DNA from: Hydra vulgaris
Taxonomy: Eukaryota; Cnidaria; Hydrozoa; Anthoathecata; Hydridae
NCBI RefSeq assembly: GCF_038396675.1
Contig: NC_088920.1
Coordinates: 24,757,001 to 24,821,000, forward strand
Direction of reading: 5' to 3'
DNA: 64,000 nucleotides
Shown here: in pieces, positions 20,446 through 31,370 of the stretch
How the letters are laid out: every line of letters starts with the position of its first letter
Numbering within the stretch: the stretch's first letter is position 1
The notes under the pieces: generated by a model
What the model was told of the DNA's origin: nothing
The model's database searches: none
Seen by the model: only the letters and a program-made list of their open reading frames with translations
Translations under genes and position numbers: made by a program

Positions 20446-21480
20446 AAGTGGAACTTTTTAATACATCATTTTCATTTATTTTTTTTACAACTTATTAGAA
20501 AAAATATCAAATGATAAGAAAAGTATATATTTTGCTTCTCTCATGTCTTCTATCCTAGTCAGAGAAGCATTTTTTCCTAACTTGTAGAAGGTTAAAAAAA
20601 ATTCGCTAAAATTCGCGAATTTTTTATACTTTTCTAATTTTTTTTTTTTTACTCATTTAGATAATTTTTTTATTTTTTTTTATCATAAAGACATTTTTTT
20701 AGACATTCTTTTATCTTTTTCAAAAGTAAAGAAGCTTAAAATATTGAACATAGCTTTTGCCAAATGAGTAATTAAAATATTAGGTGAAAATATAAATTCT
20801 CCGATAAATATTGTTTTTGAAAATAATATAGCTCAAAAGTTCGGCAGAGTTCCACCCTGAAATGACTTTTTTATCCTAGGGGATGTTATCATGGATAACT
20901 AAAAAAAAATCAGCTGCCCCAAATTGCCCGAACTGAATTTATGGGCATTAGTATAAAAAATAAAAATCTGTGTAAAATATTCCCCCCCCCCTACAATGAG
21001 GGGGTTGTAAACTGTACGTGGTTATTACTTTTAAACGCCAAAAGATTTTTTTATGAAATTTGAACTCTATAGATAAAATTAAATTATTTTTTAAGTTTTG
21101 AAAACAATTATGTTTAAAATACTGTTCCCCCTCTCAAAGGGTTGGAGGGGGCCGATATTTAAGTTCTTCATGTTCCCAAGCTCCAATAACCCTAATATTT
21201 TGTAACACATCCTCATTTGACAATAGTATTAAAATAAAAAATTTGTGAGTTTACATCATGCCTGGAAAAGTGTTTCATCCGCATTTCTTGAAACTTGAGT
21301 ACAGATGTTGTTAACATGATGTGATTATATTATGTTAAATGTTACATGACGTCTAGTGGTTTATAACTAAAGTGGCTAATTGTTGTTATTGTATTTGTAC
21401 GGTTTTGTGTGTAATTGATAATTTTTTATTTTAAGGATGTTTATGTGGGTTTAATAGTAATTTTGGTCCAATGCCTTCAA
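20446..21480. other. AT-rich interval with homopolymer runs
   Basis: Long T runs, a C9-10 run near 20982 and a G-rich tract near 21145 are seen. A dispersed repeat copy lies at 21160-21285. No gene is seen. Confidence 0.4.
21160..21285. repeat. dispersed repeat, copy 2
   Basis: This resembles 9855-9985: 'ctccaat', 'catcctcatttgac' and 'gtttac...catg-ctgg/cttgaa' occur in the same order and spacing. Confidence 0.5.
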
Positions 21481-22470
21481 GCCCCAACTTTTGCAGGCCT
21501 CTTCACCTGCAATACCAAAAAGAAACAAGAGTCAACAAGAGCTTAAGAATTACATGTTAGGAAGCAAATAGAAAGTCTTCAATATTTTGAACTTGAAATC
21601 CCCTTCTCTAACCAGAAAGCAAAAATAAAAATAAAAATTGAGATGACATTGTTCGACAGCAAGGCAGTGAATGCTGTAAGATACAAATTCAATCAACTCA
21701 ATCTTGCAGTGTTTGTTCTGCCAAGGTTAGTGAGATGAACAAGCTGGATATATTTAGAGAAAAAGTTTGCAATAAGCAAGCTATAGCTTTAGGATTATCC
21801 ACACTGCACTATTGGATACGAATTTTTGAAATCATTCTACACTTGGGATATAAAATGGATATTAAAACATACCAGTCCCGATCTCCAGAAGATAATTTAT
21901 CTGTAAAATTTCAAAAAACAGAAATCAAAAAAAGTTTAGAGAGGTGTTATGCTTAGTGGTTGATACTCTTAAGCAGGGATTTGGAAAAACTAATACAGGA
22001 AACACTGCAAGGAGGGTATTTCTAGCAGCAGAATCTTTCTCTAAAATAACAGGAGTTAGTTTGGACATCATTTTAAGACTAAGAAAGATATTGAATGTCG
22101 TTTGCAGTAGATTCCACCTGAACTTGGATGCTTTTAAATCATGCTGTTATAAAACGTCAGAGCTGATAGTGGAAACCTATTCTTGGTACATTATGCCACC
22201 TACACTTTATAAGGTTCTGGACCATGGATTTTTAATTGCTGAGTATTTGGATCTTCCGATTGGAGCGTATTCGGAGGAGGCTCAGGAAGCGCAAAATAAG
22301 GCCATACGAAATGCATAACTCAATCACACATGCAAAATATCTAGAATTGATGTGATGCAAAACCAATTCCATTATTTACTAATAAGAAACGATCCTGTCG
22401 TCTCTTCGACTGCTTTCAGGAACCCCAAGACATTTTTTGGTCCTAACCTTGATCCTGACGTATAGGACCT
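21480..22470 (+). pseudogene. Transib transposase, C-terminal half (RAG1-related)
   Basis: The plus strand contains LHYWIRIFEIILHLGYKMDI, then KTNTGNTARRVFLAAESF, ITGVSLDIILRLRKILNVV and the diagnostic PPTLYKVLDHGFLIAEYL followed by YSEEAQEAQNKAIRN. The last glutamate segment aligns with the catalytic E region of RAG1 and Transib. The frame is broken at 21956, and a stop follows at 22318, after which FHYLLIRNDPVVSS continues the C terminus in another frame. The N-terminal DD-containing half is absent. Confidence 0.82.
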
Positions 22471-22769
22471 CCTCAGAGGAAACGAATGGTTATTTTTTTT
22501 CTTAATAAATGTTTCTTTTCAAATTTAAACTTTTTTCATGTAAAAACTCACTTATCAGTATATATAATCAGGAATTACATATTAATGCCTAATAAACAAG
22601 AAAAATATTTTTTTCACGAAATATTTTTAGATTTATTTTAATATTTTCACAAAATGTTTTTAGAATAACTTCTAAAATCTAAAAAATAAAAAAAAATTGC
22701 ATTGAAAATTCAAGAGAAGAGGGGGAGGGAATAGGGGGGTAAAGGGAGGGGTCTAAAACTTGAAAAGTT
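22471..22769. other. AT-rich interval
   Basis: Nothing coding. A G-rich stretch (gggggagggaataggggggt) lies near 22720. Confidence 0.4.
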
Positions 22770-24750
22770 TTTAATTTACGCACTTTTTAAGTTTGTTTTT
22801 GAATTGGAACAATAATTTAAAAAAAACCTTTATTACTTTTTGACAATTTTGCTTCACTGTGCGCCTGCTTGACCCATCATTAAGTCTTATGTCTTTGGCG
22901 AGTTTATCACAAAGCAAGTTATGACGTTTTGAGTATGCATCTCGGCTTGTAGAACATCCAGCCAAAATGTGATCATTAGTTTCTGCTGTTAATTCACAGC
23001 ACCGAAATTTTGTGATAGTCGGGTCGACTATGTTTCTCTACAGATTAATCTTTTTTGGAATCACTCTTGCCATTGCCTTCTAAATTAGAATTTTGTTTCA
23101 AAGTCTCATATTCTTTTCCAACAACCAGTGACGATTTACCGAGGACTCTGCTATTGTCTTAAGGGCGCCTCCATCGGTTTGTTTGCGAATTTTGTTTACC
23201 CTCTTAAGTACTTTCTGGCGGCATCTAGTTCTACCCCTGCTAACGCGGCCCTTTTTCTCAAAACTCTATTTGACTGCATAATGCAGGCTCTGAAAACTAG
23301 GACTACTCCATTCGTTGACTTAGCTCTTCTTCATTGTATGACAATTCCTGACACTACATCAGGAATTTGTAAGGCTTTGCTTGAATGCATCCATTTTCTA
23401 TTGCATCTTGCGGGTAAACAAATGATGGTTTTCACCCATTCTTCACAAATCGTGAGCACTTACGGAGCTCACAGATTTCGCACCCAGACATCCAGAGAAT
23501 ATAGTTTGCTCGGGCACAAACTACCTCTTTTAGCACTTTCACTTAGCTTACACTCCCTGAGCCTGGTTAGCCAAAGCTTCCATTTCTCAAATGGAAGAGT
23601 AATCTTACCGGCTTGATCAATCGCAAAACCAAGATATTTTTGAATACTTTCGTACTTCATAAATGGGATTTCAACAACCTGGTTATCAAATTTTCACTAT
23701 TTATGCGCCCTCGTAAGGACTTTCATGAATCGTTTGTCATTTACAGCCAAAACGCGTAACAACTGGGATTTCGCTGGATTTACAGCTAAACCCTTCTCCT
23801 CAAAGATTGTATTGCACAGGTTAATTAACACGTTTATTTTAACCAAATTCTTCGATAACAACACGCTATCATCAGCAAAAGCTATGGAAGAATATATCGT
23901 GGCCTTCTAGTTCAAGACCGCAGCAAGTTGCTTCTAATATCTCAACTAGTTCATCTATTAGTAGAATGAACAGCAAGGGAGACAGCAGGCAAACCTAATT
24001 TAATCCCAAATTTATACATAAAGGTCGAGTCTTAGTTTTCTCAAACGTAATGCTCGTGACACCTCCCGCATATAAACTGTCTACCACTTTAATCACACTT
24101 CGCGGTATGCATTTCCTTAACAATCCTTTCTTTATCGATTTATGCAAAATCGTATCAAACGTTTCTGCAAGATCGACAAATACGACTGTGCATTCTGTAA
24201 GACTGGAGAATGCATTAGATGGTTTTTACAATCTTAAAGCACTTATCCAAAGGGACGAATGTTTTCTGTCTTACATGAAGTTGTAGATTTATTCCAATCC
24301 GTCTGTCCTAGATACACCCTATTTAGCATATTGCCGATCGTCACAGCTTGGTAGTTCGACGTTAGATGCTTCTCGCCACCCTTATGCAAGAGTATTGTTC
24401 GGAACCTACAAAAATTCTATGCAAGTACTACTATTTAAAAATGTTGGCGTGGGCTCGCTTTTTTCATGTCCTGTATAAGCAAGCCATTTGAACCACCAGA
24501 TATCTTTCATGATTGCGCTGACTGCATCTTGTATCTCCCTAATCGTAATACAAATATAGATTATTAAGTTGAATATTTTGTCATTTTGCACTGTCCAAGC
24601 TGAGTTCTTAACTCTATCCGGTCAATGTACAAATGTTGTACTTCATCTAACTCTGACCCAACCTCTTCCTCTGATATTTCCTTAAAAATGTGTAAGATTC
24701 TTGTGTCCAAGAATCTTATAAAGAGTTTCCTTTTTCTTTTTTCAATAGAA
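22770..24750 (-). pseudogene. R2-type LINE, reverse transcriptase and zinc knuckle
   Basis: On the minus strand, from high to low coordinates: RT block LSPLLFILLIDELVEIL (about 23990-23940), the catalytic box as FADDSVLLSK (F-ADD, about 23880), VNPAKSQLLRVLAVN, then FMKYESIQKYLGFAIDQAGK (about 23660), and a CCHC-type segment FRCCELTAETNDHILAGCST with YSKRHNLLCDKL (about 22900). CCHC followed by RHN is characteristic of LINEs with a C-terminal restriction-like endonuclease. The endonuclease itself is missing here and seems to lie at 19.7-20.4 kb. Many frameshifts. Confidence 0.75.
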
Positions 24751-24910
24751 ACTTTTCAAAAATGAACACTTCCTCCATTTACGAAAGTTCCTGTTAAGTC
24801 TGAAACCATCTGGAAACTCCTAACTCACCACCACTCTTTGAGGTTGTCTTAAACCCAGGGCATGTCTTGAAATTCTAAAAATCTGCTAATCGTCATAAAC
24901 CAATCAACTT

Positions 24911-24956
24911 TGATGGACCTTTGTATATTCCCCCTGGAATATACAAAGGTCCATCA
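24911..24956. repeat. perfect 21-bp hairpin
   Basis: The arms at 24911-24931 and 24936-24956 are exact reverse complements, with the four-base loop ccct. This is the strongest non-AT-dominated hairpin in the window. Confidence 0.9.
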
Positions 24957-25990
24957 ATCAGATGCGTTCGTGCAATTGCTTTGACGCAGTAATGCGAGAC
25001 AATAATTTCACATACTGTCTTACCAGGTTTGCTTTAATTACAGCCGATTCAACCGGCGCGTTAATAGGCTGTTATTTATTGGTTGAAATCAATGTTACCA
25101 TTTCAACCTTATCGACATCTGGTACTAATTCAATTGAATCAGCTATATTAATCACACCAGGGGTTATTGTTATAAAGATTTAATCGGCGTAAAATGCTTC
25201 CGGCGGCAAATTTTACCAGCATATATGATTTTTTCAATGTTATAAAAATTTTTTAAAAGTTACTGATGGTAAATTTCTACAGCCAAAACGTTTGCAGTCA
25301 ATAAATTTTCCGGAAGAGCGACCTACGTAAATTTTTGGTGAAGATATAAAGATATGTATATTAAGTTGTAGAAACCTGTGGTTCCGAACTTTTCAAAGTA
25401 CTTACTTTAAGTTGAAAATTTATTACAGATTCATTCATTTTAATAAAACGCACCATTTTAAATAAATTTTATTTGTTTAAAAGTTTTGTTGTTTATATTT
25501 TTCTACTGACTTTGTCATGTAAGAAATGTGACTCATTTTCGAAATTTAAATCTGCGCTTAAAATTCTCTTCAACTATTTTTTAAAAAAATATTGCTTTAT
25601 AAATCTTATACTTTTCTTAAACTTATTATTTCTAACCCTAACTCTGAGCTTCAACTTATCTAATTTTTTTTGCCTTTCTGTTGTGTTTTAATATTTTTTG
25701 TTAAATTTTTTATTTTATTCTTTCTTAAACAGAAGTATTTTTAATATTCTCTTTGCACTATTATTGTTATTATTACTATACTTTTATCATTATAATTAAT
25801 ATTATTCTTATCGTTGTTAGTATTGCTATATTTTCTTTTTATATTACTGTTTTTATTATTTTGTTGTTGTTATTGTTTTTGATATTGTCATATTAGATTT
25901 GATTTGATTTAATTTGATCACGAAAAATTTTGAAAGTTTGTAAAAAACAACGAGGCAAGAGCAACAAAAACTAATTGCTGAACTTATTAG
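24957..25990. other. interval without a recognised gene
   Basis: A 73-codon plus-strand ORF at 24962-25183 has near-average composition but no recognisable motif. Beyond 25400 the sequence is T-rich low complexity with TTATTA runs (25740-25870). A segment at 25190-25225 (cttccggcggcaaattttac) is similar to the complement of 36955-36985, so a dispersed repeat may be present. Confidence 0.4.
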
Positions 25991-26021
25991 TGAAAAAACT
26001 TATTAGTGAAAAAAAAGATTT

Positions 26022-26095
26022 TTTTGCATCATTTAATGATGCAAAAAGTCCTTTTTTTTTTAAAAAAAAAACTTTTTGCATCATTCAAAAAAAAA
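26022..26095. repeat. small foldback around tttttgcatcat
   Basis: A near-perfect palindrome (tttgcatcatttaatgatgc) is followed by a T/A tract and a third copy of tttttgcatcatt. Probably slippage-derived. Confidence 0.6.
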
Positions 26096-26099
26096 ATCG

Positions 26100-28800
26100 C
26101 TAAAATGTCTCTAAGTCTGAACTTTGGAATTCATTCACAAGAGTGTCACCTTGAAGATCAAGGATCACACAACAAATACAGTTATGAAAATTTGCGTTTA
26201 AATAGTACTAAAATTGTTTGATTTTTTCCTATTTTGCTTAGATTTGTTTTTGCTTAGTTTTTTTCTAATTTATTTACTTAACCTACAATTCATGAATATA
26301 ATTATATATTTCAGTTAATTCTCTTTTATATAGGATTTCAGTCCAGCAAAGAAATTATTGCTTGTCCAACAAAAACAGGAACCAGAAGTCTAGTTTGCCA
26401 GTATAGAGCATACGAAAGATCAATCAATAGATACGTAACTTCAGCTGTCACTAACATCTGGATAAAAGCTGGTTTTGCGCGCAACATTATTAGTGGAAGA
26501 TCTGTTAGGTAAATTTTACATACAAAAAAAATATTATAGGCTTCTCTTGTTTTTTAGTAAATTAAGCTACGTAATACTTTTCAGTGAAAGGATCCTAAAA
26601 CTCACAGAGAAATACAACAAAATGAAAGGATGGAGTAAACTAAACTGGAATTCAATTAAAGGGATCTGGACTCAAAAGCAAGTAGATTTCCAGGTGGAGG
26701 TTAATACCTTGTTTAGTATATCTGTTCCTACAATAATTGACATAATAATAAAAGATCAGAGAAGAACCGAAGATGCAAAGAAAGAAGATGTAGCCTTCTA
26801 CGAAGACCAGAGATCTAAAAGGAATATGACCATGACTGCACAGCATGATGAAGAATTGAAAATTAAGGCTCTGCGAAGAAAGCAGAGATACGAAAGAGTT
26901 GAGCAATTGAATGATAAGAAAAACACAAAGGCTCAAAAAGAAAAAAGAACTTTGTAAACATTTAACAGATTGCAGAAATCAACAAACGAGAAAAGTACTG
27001 ACTAAGCTTTGGATGGACAAATTGAATTTGAAGATGATGTTAGCCCATTTGAAAGTTCTATTTTATGTGAAGAAAGTGATGATTCTGAATATGATGTATC
27101 CAAATCAGAAAAATCGAAAATAATTTAAGAGTAAACTCCAGATGTAATAATTGAAGCTACTTCTGCTGTTAGCGTTCGGTATAGAATCGGTGTTAGGCCC
27201 CAGACTGCTATAATTTCTGCTACTTGCAATAAAGCAGGTGTTGACTTGCATGAGATTAATTTATCAAGATCTATTATACACAGAAAAAAATACAGAATTA
27301 TTGAAAATCTTGGTAAATATTATTCACCTAAGTGTATAAGTTTATTTCTTTTATTTTCTCTATTATTTCAAATGTATAATTTAATTGATTTAGGAGAAAC
27401 ACTACAACAGGATCTTGTTGATGTTTTAAAAAGAAAAAAACTCATCGTCCATTTTGATGGGAAACTTGTTCAACAGCTGGATAAAGAGAATGATCTATCA
27501 GTTAACTGTGAGAGAATTGCAGTTAGTGTAACTAGCCCAGATTTGGAATATAGAGATGATTTTTTGTTTGGCATAGTGCAGGCAAAAAATTCAACTGGGT
27601 CTGAGCAGGTAAATTTAATCCTCAATCTCTTGGAATACTATGATATTGTCGGCAATACCATTGGTGTTTGCTGCGACTCAACTGCATCCAACACTGGAAA
27701 ACTTGCGGGAGCAGTTACAATCCTATCAACTATCCTTAATACAAGTCTTGTCTGGTGCATGTGTCGTCCCCATCTTATTGAAGTACATATTAAACATTTT
27801 ATAACTGCTCTGACTGGCGCCGAGACCAAGTCTCCGAGAAGAGAAATTAATGTGTGCTTACAGAAGGCTTGGTCAACAATTGTTGACAAGATAGACACAT
27901 CATCAGACAATCTGGTTAAGTTTAACTGGACTTCTTTAGAGATACGATCACCCGTATATAATATAGCCAAGGCAGCATTAAAGTTTGGGGAAATTGCACT
28001 TCACGAAAATATTTTCAAAAGAGGAGACTACAAAATCTTTGTCACTTATATGTTTACTACCTTGGTGGTCATGTTCCTGGTTTAAAATTTTATTAGCCAG
28101 GAGCTTGCCATGCAGCAAGGTTTATGGCAGATGCAGTTTATTTGCTTACTATTAGAAAAGACAAAGAACATCTCAATTATCATGAATGAAAAGGAGAAGA
28201 AGATGGTTAAAACAGCTTCTTTATTTATATCTTTAACATACTGTTCTTGGTTTTTCAAAAGCTCTCTTAGTATTAAAGCACCAGTTAATAATTTAGCAGC
28301 ATTCAAAGATGTGTTTGATTTAAGTAAAGAATATCCCGAGTTTTCTCAATCAATACTGAAAAACATGCAAAATCAAACCTGGTGTTTAAGTCAGCAGCTT
28401 GTTGTAATGGCTTTAGTTGATGATGATGTTGAAAAAGATGAGAAGAAGAATATACTCCAAAAACTGTTACAGTTTCCTGTTCCTGAAAAATTCATGAAGG
28501 GTAAACCTAAAATGCCTGTAATCATATCGTCAACAACACTATCAAATTTAGTTGGTGATCAGAGCTGGATTATGTTTTGCCTAGCCAAGGTTACCCATGA
28601 CCAGGTTAAGTGAGCTGCACAAGGGGACTTGACTGTTTTAGACAACTTTAAGTTTTTTGTTAAAAATATGGTAGTCACCAATAATTGTGCAGAAAGAAAT
28701 ATAAAACTGATCCAGAACTTTATTATGTCATACCGAAATGAAGATATGAAGCAGAATATTTAGTTGATTGCAAAAAACCACAAAAAAACGTTGAATAAAA
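26100..28800 (+). pseudogene. spliced transposase-like gene of an unnamed family (RNase H-like fold suspected)
   Basis: Coding segments in order: MSLSLNFGIHSQECHLED; a basic coiled region (KMKGWSKLNWNSIKGIWTQ then ALRRKQRYERVEQL); an acidic linker; VDLHEINLSRSIIHRKKYRI; an intron (GTAAAT near 27315 to TTTAG near 27395) that remains open; then KKLIVHFDGKLVQQL, VCCDSTASNTGKLAGA, FRL-like core, TYCSWFFKSSLSIKAPVNNL and, near the end, VVTNNCAERNIKLIQNF. The HFDGK, CDSTASNTG and NCAER segments are positioned like D, D and E of a DDE transposase. I recognise this as a repeated family in cnidarians and arthropods but cannot name its superfamily. Stops at 26955, 27123, 28083 and 28611 break it. Confidence 0.65.
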
Positions 28801-29126
28801 ATCTGACTAAAACCCAGCTAAATCAGATTTGAAGTGCTTGTGATATTTTTTCAACATTTCTTTCCACAATTCTTCAACACATGCAACATATATTTCACAT
28901 AATTTTTAATATGATAAATGCTTAACATAATTTTTTATCTAATATTTACAAGTTTTATCGTAAAAATAACAAACAATAAAAAAAATCAAAAAATTTTAAA
29001 AAGTTTTACGCCAAGCACTTATAACTGTTTATATATAAAAACTCTGATATATTTGGTCATAATATACTAGAAACCAAGTTCTAGATATCTTTTTTCCATA
29101 ACAAAATTTTTTTTTTGGACACCCTA

Positions 29127-29130
<4 letters not shown>
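28801..29130. other. AT-rich interval
   Basis: No ORF or structure beyond AT-rich sequence. It probably includes the 3' end of the preceding element. Confidence 0.4.
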
Positions 29131-29175
<45 letters not shown>

Positions 29176-29178
29176 ATG

Positions 29179-29257
<79 letters not shown>

Positions 29258-29263
29258 ATGTTA

Positions 29264-29305
<42 letters not shown>

Positions 29306-29310
29306 ATGTT

Positions 29311-29368
<58 letters not shown>
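29131..29368. repeat. (TA)n array with GTTATGTT interruptions
   Basis: Long TA runs are separated three times by tatgttatgttata (about 29172, 29255 and 29302), giving a higher-order pattern. Confidence 0.95.
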
Positions 29369-29371
<3 letters not shown>

Positions 29372-29425
29372 ACGCATACAAAAATAAAAAATATTTATTT
29401 TTATAAAGTTAATTTATGTTTGGAT

Positions 29426-29497
29426 ATGCAAGTTCGAACGGTTAATGTGAGCGATTTCCCATCGGAGGCCCGTGATCAAATCGCGGTCAAGCTATGA
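29426..29497 (+). CDS. short coding-like peptide, possibly a terminal exon
   Basis: ATG at 29426 opens 23 codons ([20 protein letters not shown] then VKL and stop). Base composition is clearly less AT-rich than the flanks, suggesting selection or a recent coding origin. It could be the last exon of a transposon or host gene. I do not recognise it. Confidence 0.25.
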   Translation: MQVRTVNVSDFPSEARDQIAVKL

Positions 29498-29579
29498 TTT
29501 TTATTTTATATTAAAATTTTTTTATTTTAATGGACGAATCGAATAAAAACGAAACTTACTTACGGCGGACATTTTATTT

Positions 29580-29685
29580 AGGCAACCCTCTTCAATCCTT
29601 GAAAAACGAGTCTCACACGAGATGAGTAATAATAAAAACAAAGCTCAAAACCTGTTTTTTGAGGACTCAAAAAAAAGGGTTGCCT
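29580..29685. repeat. MITE-like foldback, 106 bp
   Basis: Terminal AGGCAACCCT (29580-29589) pairs with AGGGTTGCCT (29676-29685). Similarity continues inward imperfectly for about 40 bp. No target duplication is evident. Confidence 0.55.
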
Positions 29686-30285
29686 GACATACACATCCAC
29701 TTTACACGTGCAAGGTGGACGTAAGTTTGTGTACACACAAGCAGTGTATAAAGGTAGAATGGGTGTGCAGAGAGGGACACTTTTCCCACCCTCCCTTATG
29801 CAATACAAAATTTTATGTTGACAAACTATCTTTAGTCAGAAAATAAACTTTTTTATTATTATCTAGTGAATTATGGAAAATGATGAGACGATATGTTTTT
29901 TTTTTTTTTTTCCTAATGTTGATATTTGTTGAAAAACATTTTTTTATTAACAAGTACTTGTTAATTGTGATAAATAAGACAAAAAAGCATTACTAAGGAG
30001 TTTCTTTTAAAAATAGTGCGTAGGTACGTTCATATTGACCCCTTTACCCATCCCCTATACGCTATCGTACGCTATTTGAAGACTTCCCCCTACCCCTCTA
30101 TAGGCATAAATACTTTATAAAAAAATTCAGAAACAGAACTGCTTATAGTGGAAGTGAATAATATGAACATTTATTCCCAAACCTAAATCAAAAAAATTCT
30201 AATAAGATTGTAAAACAGTTTTTCACATTTCTATTAAAATTTTACTTTTCAAAAACAGAGAAACCTATCGCAAGGAGTACTATTA
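29686..30285. other. interval without a recognised gene
   Basis: It includes a C-rich segment near 30045-30100 (ctatacgctatcgtacgcta) and T runs. The minus-strand ORF at 29578-29808 crosses the foldback and is not convincing. Confidence 0.4.
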
Positions 30286-30289
30286 ACAG

Positions 30290-31370
30290 GTTCAGTAGTC
30301 TGGTCGAAACTTCACTTTTTCATCTTCATCAAATTCGCAGGTGTCACCAAAATAGATTGCTAGGTTGTGCAAAATGCAAGCAGCAATGACAAATTTTGGT
30401 GGATCTCTCATGTCCTTTAGGCGGAACCCTGTTAAAAAGAATGAAATCTTTTTTTCAGAACACCGAAGCTTCTTCCGACAACATTTCTGGTGCTGCAATA
30501 ACCCTGGTTTATTCGTGTCTTTGCCTGATCTCCGTGATCAGCCAAACTCGCAAAGAATAACTAGAGTCACCAAGAATGACAGCACCTTGAAATGGCCTTT
30601 GGCAGTTTGTTTCCAACGCCTCCCCCCCATTCACAGTTTATTCTCCTTTACAAAGGGGTTGATATGGCAGAATTGTTGGTGTCTACATTGTACAATGCTA
30701 TGTTAGGGCCGGCAGCAGCCAGAACGTTAATGGCGTGAATCTGGTAACGGTCGTAAAACGATATTTTATCAATTTTAGGTGGGGTCACTTGAAAAAATGT
30801 TCCATCGATTGCACCTTGTATAAGAAAAATAAGAAACAAGGATAGAAAAAATTAAATGCGTTGTTTTTAATTAATTTAAAATATAGCTACTTTTTAAGAT
30901 TTCTAAAAATTTGTTGATCACCTTGAGTTGTGTCAGTCAAACAATGCAGAAATCTCAAACGGCTTTTTGATTTTTTTTAATATTGACAAACCTGCAACAC
31001 ATGGAAAGCCACCCAGTTTAAAAACGTCATCAACGAGTTTGAAGCAGTCATCAGGTTATTTAAACACTTCATTTTTGAGTGATGAGATGGCATCGGCAAC
31101 TCCATGGACGGTTGAGTGAATGATCTTGGCATCAACATCTCGTAAAAGGTGGTAAAAGTTGATGTTCCCAAGAAATGAGAAAACAGCAAAATCTGAAAAG
31201 CAACATATTTTTATATTTCATTACAAACTGTGATTGTATCTAACTCTCAGTATTATTTCAACGAATTTCGTTTATTTTTGTTTATTATGGCAATTTCGTT
31301 ATAAAGAAATTGAAGAAAGGAATATAACTACTGACAATTTGTTGGAAGACATTTTGCTGAACAACAATTG
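30290..31370 (-). pseudogene. PIF/Harbinger transposase (DDE_4 type), with intron
   Basis: On the minus strand, N- to C-terminal: FLGTSTFTTFYEML region, then in another frame STVHGVADAIS and FKLGGFPCVAG; an intron (about 30995 down to 30815, acceptor ttcttatacaag); then GAIDGTFFQVTPPKIDK, FYDRYQIHAINVLAAAG, AVILGDSSY, and C-terminal DPPKFVIAACILHNLAIYFG. GxIDGTH-like, GDSxY and ILHN are signatures of Harbinger transposases, which act with a Myb-like partner and usually make 3-bp duplications. The partner was not found. Frame changes near 30660 and 30500 and a stop in the N-terminal part inactivate it. Confidence 0.82.

Noticed and set aside
23128..23616. 162-codon plus-strand ORF with a leucine/serine-rich product
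   Set aside because: Antisense shadow of the minus-strand LINE reverse transcriptase, which shows recognisable RT blocks.
23870..23890. tcatcag core resembling a minus-strand hammerhead
   Set aside because: It encodes the ADD box of the LINE reverse transcriptase and has no GAAA or stems. Other CTGATGA words at 15058, 17964, 57800 and 63607 also lack the remaining core.
25473..25691. Hydrophobic 72-codon ORF that might be a membrane protein
   Set aside because: It lies in T-rich low-complexity DNA, where F/L/I-rich frames arise by composition.
29405..29480. gttcgaac, like a tRNA T-loop
   Set aside because: No acceptor, D or anticodon arms can be folded around it.
29115..29497. Overlapping ORFs of alternating I and Y in both strands
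   Set aside because: Translation of (TA)n microsatellite. The same applies to TA-derived frames at 15.3, 39.1, 50.1, 51.7, 52.4 and 53.7 kb.
30365..30706. 113-codon plus-strand ORF
   Set aside because: Antisense of the Harbinger transposase, whose GAIDGT and ILHN motifs are on the minus strand.
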